The position numbers were made by a program, and so were the translations under genes. A stretch of 64,000 bases of DNA from Ctena decussata (lineage: Eukaryota; Mollusca; Bivalvia; Lucinida; Lucinidae): NCBI GenBank assembly GCA_963989385.1, contig OZ022508.1, positions 33,316,166 to 33,380,165 on the forward strand. The letters run 5' to 3'. This document shows positions 11,501-23,500 of the stretch, piece after piece (the first letter of the stretch is position 1; each line of letters opens with the position of its first letter). The notes beneath the pieces are model-generated. The model had not been told where the DNA came from, searched no databases, and worked only from the letters and a program-made list of their open reading frames with translations.

Positions 11501-14500
11501 GGTCACGTCGGGTCAAAAACTAGGTCACTAGGTCAAATCTTAGAAAAACCTTGTGTACGCTCTATAAGGCACAGTTTTCATCCAAATTTCATGAAACTTA
11601 GTCAGAATGGTTATCCTCATAATATCTAGGACAAGTTTGAAACTGGGTCACGTCGGGTCAAAAACTAGGTCACTAGGTCAAATCATAGAAAAACCTTGTG
11701 TATGCTCTACAGGACACAGTTTTGATCCAATCTATATGAAACATTGTCAAAATATATATCTCCATAAACTCTAGGCCAAGTTTGAAACTGGGTCATGTAG
11801 GGTCAAAAACTAGGTCACTAGGTCAAATCTTAGAAAAACCTTGTGTACACTCTAGAAGGCAAAGTTTTCATCCTAATTCATGAAACTTTGTCAGAAGGTT
11901 TATCTTTATAATATCTAGGACAAGTACGAAACTGGGTCATGTTGGGTCAAAAACTAGGTCACTAGGTCAAATCATAGAAAAACATTGTGTATGCTCTAGA
12001 GGACACAGTTTTGATCCAATCTTTATAAAACATTGTCAGAATGTTTATCTCCATAAACTCTAGGTCAAGTTCGAAACTGGGTTATGTCGGGTCAAAAAAC
12101 TAGGTCACTAGGTCAAATCTTAGAAAAACCTTGTGTACACGTTAGAAGGCACAGTTTTCATCCAAAGTTCATGAAACTTTGTCAGAATGTTTATCTTTAT
12201 AATATCTAGGACAAGTTTGAAACTGGGTCACGTCGGGTCAAAAACTAGGTCACTAGGTCAAATCTTAGAAAAACCTTGTGTACGCTCTATAAGGCACAGT
12301 TTTCATCCAAAGTTCATGAAACTTAGTCAGAATGTTTATCCTAATAATATCTAGGACAAGTTTCAAACTGGGTCACGTCGGGTCAAAAACTAGGTCACTA
12401 GGTCAAATCTTAGAAAAACCTTGTGTACACTCTAGAAGGCAAAGTTTTCATCCTAATTCATGAAACTTTGTCAGAATGTTTATCTTTATAATATCTAGGA
12501 CAAGTACGAAACTGGGTCATGTTGGGTCAAAAACTAGGTCACTAGGTCAAATCATAGAAAAACATTGTGTATGCTCTAGAGGACACAGTTTTGATCCAAT
12601 CTTTATAAAACACTAGAAAAGAGCCCGCGCAAGCGCGGAAATATTTCATGATGGTCAAGTTTATATAAAAAGCGAGTTTTAATTTTTCAATGTAAATGGC
12701 CTTAGGCCCAGGTGAAGATATGACCTTTACCATGAATACTCACTAAAGCTTCATTTACCTAATTAGTTGTCTGCAACTACAAACTTTCAGGTAGCAGACT
12801 GCATTGTTTCTAAAAAAACAACTTTTTTCACTTTTTCCTATAGATAAACCTAAGTGACTCAAAAGTTGACCTTACCGTAAAACAGATTAAGGTCATCCAA
12901 GGGTCATCATTTATATAAATTTTGTTGAGCTTTTGAGCCCTTGAAGCGACATGCTAAGTTTCAGGATCATAGGATTTGTGGTTCTGGGGGAGAATTGGTT
13001 GATTTGATGCTTAACGTCCACGGTAAACAGCTAAGGTCATGTCGGGACGGTCAGTTAACCTAACCACACCATTCCTGGGCAGGCTTAGACCTCCTAAGCG
13101 GTTAACCAGTACTAAGTGCACATACTTTCGCCAGTAACTGACAACTGCCCTTCTTGAATCAGCGGAAGGAGAAACGAAAGTATGTGGCCAGACCGGGTTT
13201 CGAACCCAGGACCTCTGACTTATGAGTCAGGTGCCCTACCGATTGCGCTATGCGGCCCGGCGTGGTTCTGGGGGAGAAGATTTTTGAAATTTTTTACCAT
13301 AATAAATGTTTGCCATCTTGGTTATGTGACCTGTCCTGGGTATTTTTTTCTGGAAAAATTGGGTCCTGGAACGTTTTGGGGGAAATATTCAAGCCCTCTG
13401 AAGACTAAAGGCTTATTTAGCTTCGTTGAATCATTGAAATTGATTTGTCTGCTTCGCTGGAAAAATGCCCTTTCTTACCTGGCACATGTGTGTTAACCTC
13501 AGACATTTTTAATTTTTGTCTTTTCGAAAGTTCAGTTCAGTTTGAATTCTCCTAACGACGTTCCCCAAGTGGCTCAGCGGTACGTAACCATAGCCGCACA
13601 CACTTGGCGCCGTGTGTCCGTCCAACTTTTCGAAAGACCATGTGCGTTGAGCTTTATTCTTCAATGGGCGAGTTCGATTGGCTACTCGTATTGACTATCA
13701 TTCTGGAAGAAAATGGGTCGTTTCGAGCCTGGGCCGTCGGGACTATGACCATTTAGTTCTTCATCCGTTTAGACATATGAGCAAAAATACAAAAATAAGT
13801 CGTTATTTATTGGGAATGACGTACGTTCATGGGTCGGATTTTGGCATTAGAACCTGCTAAATTTGGACTTGCTAAGCAGCGCGCCGATATAACGAACGGC
13901 GCAGAACCGAAACGACTGGATTAATTTAAAACGTGTATTCGAGTACACGATAATTTTACTCGAACGCACCCATTGTTGACAAAAACCAATAGTCGAAGTT
14001 TCTAGAAAAATACTTGGGAGAATTTAAAATGAAAGACAAATTTAATTCCCAAATTCTTTAAATCTATGTGAAACTAAAACACACGCTAACCGAAATTATC
14101 AATGATAGCAATATGCGAAAGAACCAGTATAGAAATTACGCTCGAAAATGCCACCAATTTTGCAGTTTATGCGTTACTTCATTTATTTAGTATTATAGAT
14201 TGTCAGAATGTTTATCTCCATAAACTCTAGGTCAAGTTCGAAACTGGGTTATGTCGGGTCAAAAAACTAGGTCACTAGGTCAAATCTTAGAAAAACCTTG
14301 TGTACACGTTGGAAGGCACAGTTTTCATCCAAAGTTCATGAAACTTTGTCAGAATGTTTATCTTTATAATATCTAGGACAAGTTAGAAACTGGGTCACGT
14401 CGGGTCAAAAACTAGGTCACTAGGTCAAATCTTAGAAAAACCTTGTGTACGCTCTATAAGGCACAGTTTTCATCCAAAGTTCATGAAACTTAGTCAGAAT

Positions 14501-17500
14501 GTTTATCCTAATAATATCTAGGACAAGTTTCAAACTGGGTCACGTCAGGTCAAAAACTAGGTCACTAGGTCAAATCTTAGAAAAACCTTGTGTACACTCT
14601 AGAAGGCACAGTTTTCATCCAAAGTTCATAAAACTTTGTCAGAAGGTTTATCTTAATAATATCTAGGACAAGTTTGAAACTGGGTCACGTCGGATCAAAA
14701 ACTAGGTCACTAGGTCAAATCTTAGAAAAACCTTGTATACGCTCTAGAAGGCACAGTTTTCATCCAAAGTTCATGAAACTTAGTCAGAATGTTTATCCTC
14801 ATAATATCTAGGACAAGTTTGAAACTGGGTCACGTCGGGTCAAAAACTAGGTCACTAGGTCAAATCATAGAAAAACCTTGTGTACGCTCTAGAGGACACA
14901 GTTTTGATCCAATCTATATGAAACATTGTCAGAATATATATCTCCATAAACTCTAGGCCAAATTTGAAACTGGGTCATTTCGGGTCAAAAACTAGGTCAC
15001 TAGGTCAAATCTTAGAAAAACCTTGTGTACGCTCTAGAAGGCACAGTTTTCATCCAAAGTTCATGAAACTTTGTCAGAATGTTTATCTTTATAATATGAA
15101 GGACAAATTTGAAAATGGGTCATGTAGGGTCAAAAACTAGGTCACTTGGTCAAATCATAGAAAAACCTTTTGTATGCTCTAGAGGACACAGTTTTGATCC
15201 AATCTTTATGAAACTTTGTCAGAATGTTTATCTCCATAAACTCTAGGCCAAGTTTGAAAGTAGGTCATGTCAGGTCAAAAACTAGGTCACTAGATCAAAT
15301 CTTAGAAAAACCTCGTGTAAGCACTAGAAGGAACAGTTTTGATCCAATCTTCATGAAACTATGTCAAAATGTTTATTGTCCATATATATATGCCCCTTAT
15401 GAAACTGAGTCACATCAGATCAGAAACTAGGTCACTAGGTCAAATCTAAGAAAAACTTTGTGTACACCCTAGAGGGCACAGTTTTGATCCAATCTTCATG
15501 AAACTCTGTCAGAATGTTTACCTTTATGAAATCTAGGTAAGTTTGAAACTGGTTTGTGTCGGATCAAAAACTAGGTCACTAGGTCAAATATAAGAACGAC
15601 CTTGTATACGCTCCAGAGGGCACAGTTTTGATCCAATCTCAATGAAACTTTGTCAGAATGTTTATTCTTACAATATCCGGTTTGAAACTGGGTCATGTCG
15701 GGTCAAAAGCTAGGTCACTAGGTCAAATTTAAATTAAGTTATGTTGCAAGAATCAGAACTAACATTGCAATGATGCCAGCCACAAACTCCTTGGAATACA
15801 TTAGTTTCACCACAGTGAGATAATGATGCTACCATTCTATCATCTGTGTTTGCCTAGTTAAGTCTAGTTGAAATCCATCAAAGGAACTCAACATGAAAAT
15901 TGAACGGGAACTTTTTGGAGAAGCGACTCTGCCATTTTCAGCTCACCTGATTGAGCCTTACAGTATTGGTGTTGGCCGCCTCTTTCATCCATCCATAAAC
16001 ATTTTCAAACATCTCTGAAACCACTGGGCAGATCAAATTTCATATGGAGCCTGCACATGGGTCAAAGGATTGAAAGTTCTTCAAATGATCTTGGTCACAT
16101 GACCAAGGTGGCCGCCATTCCCATGTATGGTAAAAACTCTTATAAATCTTCACCAGAGCCAGTGAACTGATTAATGCTCAGGTGAGCGATTCAGGGCCAC
16201 CATGGCCCTCTTGTTTATTTAACTTCACACAAGTGATAAGTATGGCAGTATCTTGGACAAGTTTGCATTTCAGCATTCTGGGGTCAAGTTCAAGGTCACA
16301 GTGGCTATTTTTAGAAAAACTTTGTCATCACTCAAGCGCCTTCATTTATGGACAGATTTTTAGCTCACCTGAGCCAGCGGCTCCGGGGGAGCTTATAGGA
16401 TGGTAAGGCTCCGTCGTCGTCCGTCCGTCCGTCCACAATTTCAAACGACTTCTCCTCTGAAACCGCTGGGCCAATTGTAACCAAATTTCATATATGGCCT
16501 CCAGAGGAAGGGGGAACGAAAAGTTGTTCAAACCGTCCTGGTCACATGACCAACATGGCCGCCACGCCCATATATGGTAAAAACCTAAAAAAATCTTCTT
16601 CTCCAGAACCAATAGGCCGATGGCCTTGAAACTTGGTATGTAGCATCGGGTACATGAGTACTACCAAAATTGTTCAAATTATGACCTTGGGTTGACCTTG
16701 ACCTTTTTTACGGCAAGGTCAAATTTGCTTCCTTGTGCTTTTATATGGGAAAATGCTAGAACATAAGATATCTTGAAAACTGTTGAAGATTTTGGGCTAA
16801 AAATCGATATCTACAGTCATCTAAATGAGTACATGAAGATTTATGAGTACAAGAGGTCAAGGTCATTCTTTGACCTTTGACCCAGAACTCTCATATTTTG
16901 ACAATTTCAAACAATCTTCTCAACAACCGCTAGGCCAATTGAAACCAAATTTCATATAGAGCCTCCAGGGGATGAGGGAATGAAAATTTGTTCAAACGGT
17001 TCAGGTCACATGACCAACATGGCCGCCAATGCCCATATGTGGTAAAAACCTTGAAAAATCTTCTTCTCCAGAACCAATTGACCAATGGCCTTGAAACTCG
17101 GTATGTAGCATTGGGTACTCGAGTACTATCAAGATTGTTCAAATTATGACCTTGGGTTGACCTTGACCTTTTTACGGCAAGGTCAAATATGGGAAAATGC
17201 TAGAACTTAAGATATCAGGGAAAGTTTTGAAGATTAAGGTCTAAAAGTTGGTATATGCAGTCATCTTTAATGAGTACAATGAAGATTTGTGAGTACAAGA
17301 GGTCAAGGTCATTCTTCAACCTTTGACCCTTAGCTCTCATATTTTGACAATTTCAAACAATCTTCTCAAAAACCACTCGGCCTATTGTAACCAAATTCCA
17401 TATAGAGCTTCCAGGGGATGAGGGAATGAAAATTTGTTCAAACGGTTCAGGTCACATGACCAACATGGCCGCCATGCCCATATATGGTAAAAACCTAAAA

Positions 17501-20500
17501 AAATCTTCTTCTCCAGAACCAATTGACCAATGGCCTTGAAACTTGGTATGTAGCATTGGGTACTCCAGTACTATCAAGAGTGTTCAAAATGATGACCTTG
17601 GGGTGACCTTGGCCATTTTACAGCAAGGTCAAATATGGGAAAATGCTAGAACATAAGATTTCATGGAAAGTTTTGAAGATTTAGGCCTAAAAATTGGTAA
17701 ATACAGTCATCTTAATGTGTACATCAAGATCCATGACTACAAGAAGTCAAGGTCGTTCTTTGACCTTTGACCCTGAATTCTCAGAGTGGTTTGACAATTT
17801 CAAACTTCTCCTTAAAAGCCAATGCGGCAATTGTAACCAAATATTATAATAGAGACTTCAGGGGTCAAGGAAATGAAAATTTCTTCAAATGGTCTGGGTT
17901 ACATGACCAACATGGCCACCATGACCATATATGGTAAAAACCTTTCAAAATCTTTTTCTCCAGAACCAATTGATCAGTGGCCTTGAAACTTGGTATGTAG
18001 CATTGGGTACTCCAGTACTATCAAGATTGTTCAAATTATGACCTTGGTTGACCTTGACCTTTTTACAGCAAGGTCAAATATGGGAAAATGCTAGAACATA
18101 AGATTTCATGGGAAGTTTTTGGCCTAAAAATTGGTATATACAGTCGTCTTAATGAGGTCATGAAGAATTATGAGTACAAGAGGTCAAGGTCATTCTTTGA
18201 CCTTTGACCCAGATCTCTCATATTTTGACATTTTCAAACATTTTCTCAAAAGGCAAACGGCCAATTGTAATCACATTTCACATAGAGCCTCCAGGGGTTG
18301 ATTGAACGAAAATTTGTTCAAACGGTCCAGGTCACATGACCAACATGGCCACCATACCCATTTATGGTATAAACCTTAAATATTTTTTCTTCTCCAGAAC
18401 CAATACACCAATGGCTTTGAAACTTGGTAAGTAGCATGGAGTACTAGCGTACTACCAAGACTGTTCAAATGATGACCTCGGTTTTTCCTTAACTTTTTTT
18501 TTGCGGCATGGTCAAATATGGGAAAATGCTAGAACATAAGATTTCATGGAAAGTTTTGCCTAAAAAATGGTATATATGGTTGCCTTAATGAGTACATGAA
18601 GATTTATGAGTACAATAGGTCATGGTCATTCTTTGACTTTTGACCCAAGACTCATATTTTGACAATTTCAAAACATAAGAAAAAGCCACTTTGCCAATTG
18701 TTCAGGTGAGCGATTCAGGGCCTCATGGCCCTCTTGTTTTATGCCCCCGTGACGATAGTCAGGGGGCTTTAAGATTTGCCCCTGTCTGCTGTCTGTCTAT
18801 CTGTCTGTCCGTTTGTCACACTTTGTGGTATAGAGTTTTTTTAATCAATTTCTACAGTTTTCAGTGGATCTTTTTCTAACTTTGCATGCATGTTGTGGAC
18901 ATATTTGACAGTTTCAAACTATCAGGTTTGTTCATTTGATGATCTTCATTTTACCTTTGACCTTTTTACTCAGGTGAGCGGCTCAGGGCCTCATGGCCCT
19001 CTTGTTACAAGGTTCGCACAGACTTGAAAAGGCCTTGAATTTTGGAGGTTGACTTAAAAAGTCCTTAATTTGCATTGGAGGCCCTAAAAAGCACTTAAAT
19101 ACTATCTGGGGGGCCTTAAAAGTCAGATTTAATGGCCTTAAATTTGATTTTGCATTGTTCTGGTCAATATTCTTTCCAAAAACTTGTTAGTTTGAGAAGA
19201 AATCGGTAAATTTCATACCGGGTAGTTCTCAGTTCAAATACGGTAGTTCTTCTCTTGAACAGAAAATATTCTGTTCTATTCTGCGTGTATACACGGTAGT
19301 CATGCTAATAGTCATTGTTTTTAACGACAACACATGCCATAAAACGTCACCGTCTTGAAAAATTGTTAATCGGGGCTGTTTCCATAGTTTTTTACGTAGA
19401 TAATCTAAGATGTGTATTCAACCCAAAGTGGTCTGCAACATAGGATTGGGTCATGAAAGCAGAGGACAAATACAAGGCATTCTGCAAAGTTTACACAAAA
19501 CTGATCGATCTTGGAAAGATGGGAGAGTGCGCATTGAGATCCCATGAAAAAAGTGAAACATAGAGGTATACACATGGACACCATAGATCTGTTCTTAAGG
19601 GTAATTGATAGATTATGTAATTGAAAGCATTAATAATTACATATTTTAATAAAATATCAAAGGTATGGTCATATGTATTGAGTCCTTAAAATTGTTGCAA
19701 AAGTCCCTAAAAAGTACCTAAAAAGGCCTTGAATTTATGTTTGAAAAGTCTGTATGAACCATGTGTTAGGATAGTGATAAAAATGATTTCTGTGCGTATT
19801 CCGTAAAAGTAATCTGTTGTGATGTCTCATTAAAATTGCCTCATTTTGATGAGGGGTCATTACGTTTGTTTTATTGGAGAAGTAAAAAAAATATCCTAGA
19901 ATTATCCTAAAAATTCCAGAATTGCCATTTTCCATGAAATGATGTTACTGTATTAGGCGGTATTTGCACAGAAACTCATCTGCTGCTCGACTTATGTCAT
20001 GCTTTACAATGGATGCAAATGGAAGGTTAGCAGTCTCAGTGTGGAAAGCTTTGATAACCACTTCATGGAAAAGCAGCCTTTTCTGGACATCAGATTCTGC
20101 ATAAGATCAGGGTTAGAAATTGACAGTAGCAAATTTTCCACCTGAAAATCCCAATTGATACCTGTTTGAAAAGTAGGTACTGTAGCAGAAAGTTGCTGCC
20201 TGGAAAATCTGTAGCAAATTTTATTACAGGGATGTAGAATCCAGTTCTCACTTAAAGATTACTGCTGTTTGTAACCCTAAACACAATTCCACATGGTCAA
20301 AGGCATTGTCAATGCCTTTGAGCATATGGAACCTTGTTTGGCCTTAAATCTGACAACTACGTAGCAGTATAGATGGCAATTCCACTGTTAAATGGCAATT
20401 TATTTCGCTACTAGGTATGTTAGTTTTGCTAACAACTTTAACACCGGCTAGCAAGTACTTGCTACTTGCAAAAAAAAGTTGATTTCTAACACTGGAGATA

Positions 20501-23500
20501 TTTCTTTCAGGTACAAAGTCTTTGGATTGTCTAGTTGATCAGGCATGGGTGATGTTACAGCAGGTTTTGGTGGTAGGAGAACGAGTCATGTTGAAAGTCA
20601 AGTCTGGTGGAAAATCGTGAGTATGCTGTTTCATTTGCTTCTGTTACTGAACTTTTGGTTTAAAAAGTGGGAAATTGCAAGATTGTTGTATTACAGAATT
20701 CTTGTTAATACAATACAGCATGCTGAAATGTATCTTATAGCTGCCCTAAGTAGCAAAAAATTGACACCATGATGCACCATATGGAACAGGGATCATTTTC
20801 TGGCGCGATTTCGCGATATTCTCGCATTTTTTTACACGAAATCGCATAAAAGTTCGCTGATTGAGAAAAAAAATCGCACCGAGAAATTCTTTCAATTCGC
20901 ACCGTGTTTTTCAGTTTTCGCACATGCGGACCATTTCGGTACATTCGGTTTGTTTTGTAGGTTTTGGTTTCCGGAAATGTTTGGCGCCAAACGACTTGCA
21001 TAACATATGCGGGTAACCAGCATCGTCTATGTCACTGCAAAGCTTCTTGCGAAAATCTGCTATCAGTGTTCTATATTTGCAAGCGCTTTTGTCGTTCATT
21101 GCAAAATGGAGTCTTCAAAGGAGTTTTCAAAAGAAAACTGATATCGGCCCAAACGAGCCGACAGGGCATTTTGAGATAGTTTTGCTCCACTGTAGAGACC
21201 TCAGCGACCCCATTAAGTTTTGCTCCACTGTAGAGACCTCAGCGACCCCATTATCTGCCTTCCAAAACTCGGCGACCAAGAAAGTGGATAAACTGGTACA
21301 ACCAGTACCAGTACCAAACAAGCCGACAACCCTGGGGTGGAGGGCGGGGGGGGGGGGGGTCTCGAAAATAATAACGGGGGAGGGGGAAGGGGTCCACGAA
21401 AATAATAACAGCAAGGCCCCTGTCAAATCACACTTCTGATTATTAACCAGTCAGATTTCTTGATGTAATTTATTCTTACAATTTCAGAAACTGAATGACA
21501 AAGAGTGAAGATCCAGATCAGATAGCTTCTTCAGAAGCCATCCGATCTCAATCTGCACTGTTTGCAAAGATGGGGCATATCAAGGTTCAGCATGACAAGG
21601 GTTAATTACTGTAATGTTCCTAAATGTTTTGACAGCCAAAATAGAATTACTGTAAACCTAAAGTTCAAACAAAGACTTGAGGTTCTACCTACCATACACA
21701 GGGATTATTCTGGCCCAAGATTTTTGTGAGATACAAAATCCCATTAGGTCAAAATTAATGAGAAATTGATACAGTAATGCCTACGAAAGATGCAGATGGA
21801 ATGGCAAACAGTGAAGACCCTAATCTAGGAGCAGTCTGGTCTGCGTCTGCACTGTGTGCCCAGACATATCTGTCAAAAAACTTGGGATCATTACAGTATG
21901 AGATAAACTGTTTGAAAGTTGATATTTGATCATTTTAATGAAATTATTTTCCTTAATAAATTGTTGGAAATAAAGAAAAACAAAACCTAATTTCTTTATG
22001 TTTACCATTAGGATTTATATTTCATGCAATGAAAAGAATCAACAGGAACTGAAATTTTCTCACTAACTTAGACCCAGCGAGAGAAAAAATCTCATCAGAT
22101 TTGAAAATTTCTCATTAATTTTGACCTAATGGGATTTTTTATCTCACAAAAATCTTGGGCCAGAATAATCCCTGATGGAATATATGTCACACTGACAGGA
22201 AGAGTTATGTAGTGGATCACAAGTAATAATGATAGTTTACAAATGGGAATTTTAAGTTTGTTAAAAGTTGTTGTTTAAAGATTATAAAATTTGTTAATAA
22301 ATGTGTGTACATATAAACATCAGATGTTACAACTGGTAAACAATGGTCTTAATGAATTCTTACGTTTGGAGCTCTAGACAAAAGGGATTCTTTGATGATG
22401 ATTATAAATATTTTTTGTATTACTGCCTAAAATCATACGTTGTGACACCACATCTGACCCCCTTTTACTATTCTTATGCCCCCGCATCATATGATGCTGG
22501 GGGGCATATAGTGTTTCGGTTGTGCGTACATGTGTACGTATGTGATCCTGTTAGACTCAGGTTAACATTTTTGTAAGAGGTAGATTTCAGGGTTCCTGTT
22601 ATTGTAGCCACTTGAAATTTTGTATGAGGATGTATGTCTATAAGTACAACAGGAATACACAAGAATCACTGTATGATGATCCATATGTCACGGTCCACTG
22701 ACTTTGGACTTGGTTAATTTTGTAAGGTTAAGATTTTTGTAAGAGATAGATTTTAGGTTTCCTGTTATGGTATCAACTTGAAATTTTGTATGAGGGTTTA
22801 TATTTATTATTACAACAGGAATACACAACAATTAGGGCATAATGATCCTTATGTCACAGTCCACTGACTTGGGACTTAGGATAATTTGCAATGCTAAGAT
22901 TTTTGTAAGAGGTAGAATTTCGGGTTCCTTTTATTGTAGCAACTTGAAATTTTGTATGAGGATTAATGTCTATAAGTACAACAGCTATATACAAGAGTCA
23001 GGTCATTGGAATCCATATGTCATGGTCCACTGACTTAGGACTTAGCCAAAGTTTCAAGGTTAAGATTTTTGTCTCGCCTGCGAAGCAGAGGCGAGACATA
23101 TGTATTGCTTTTCCGGTGTCGGCGGCGGCGTAAACTTTTGTCGAGTTTTTGCGTTTAGGTCATTTTCTCAGAAACTATAAGGGCCAGAGCCATGAAACTT
23201 GGGTCATGCATACATCTGGAAGAGTACATCTGAAAGCCATCATCAATGTTGAGTCTTGACCTAGATTTTACGGTTGACTGACTTCGCAATTTTTTGTCGA
23301 GTTTTTGCGTTTAGGTCATTTTCTCAGAAACTACAAGTGCTAGAGCCATGAAACTTGGGTCATGCATACATCTGGAAGAGTACAGCTGAAAGCCATCATC
23401 AATGTTGAGTCTTGACATACATTTTACGGTTGACTGACCTCGCAATTTTTTGTCGAGTTTTTGCGTTTAGGTCATTTTCTCAGAAACTATAAGGGTTAGA

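Larger units (their letters stand above)
10733..16215 (+). mobile_element. Nested HINE with a 145-bp satellite-like core
   Basis: Inserted in a T run of the outer element's core repeat. Starts AGCTCGCCTGAGC with hairpin and CCGTC microsatellite. The core is about 23 units of 145 bp, each with CTAGGTCACTAGGTCAAATC, at 10830-12612 and 14200-15730. The block 15940-16215 has its own AGCTCACCTGA start and ends AGGGCC-ACC-ATGGCCCT hairpin plus CTTGTT, so it may be a separate short element. Confidence 0.65.
9094..19006 (+). mobile_element. Outer HINE/pearl-type element, interrupted by nested insertions
   Basis: Starts after T's with AGCTCACCTGAGCC plus hairpin and CCGT microsatellite. Core repeats of about 160 bp (TTCATTTATGGACCG ... 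CACAGTGGCTATTTTTAGAA) run to 10732 and resume at 16216-16361. Its probable 3' end is CAGGTGAGCGGCTCAGGGCC hairpin plus CTTGTT at 19001-19006. Assigning that 3' end to this element is inference from matching ends; the interruption of the core repeats is directly visible. Confidence 0.6.

Noticed and set aside
13182..13261. tRNA gene on the minus strand
   Set aside because: Acceptor-stem mismatches and a shortened anticodon loop, plus a SINE body and 17-bp target duplication, show that it is a SINE head.
13560..13700. Second tRNA-like sequence (TGGCTCAGCGGTA ... GAGTTCGATTGGC)
   Set aside because: A-box and B-box-like words are about 95 bases apart and the intervening part does not fold as a tRNA.
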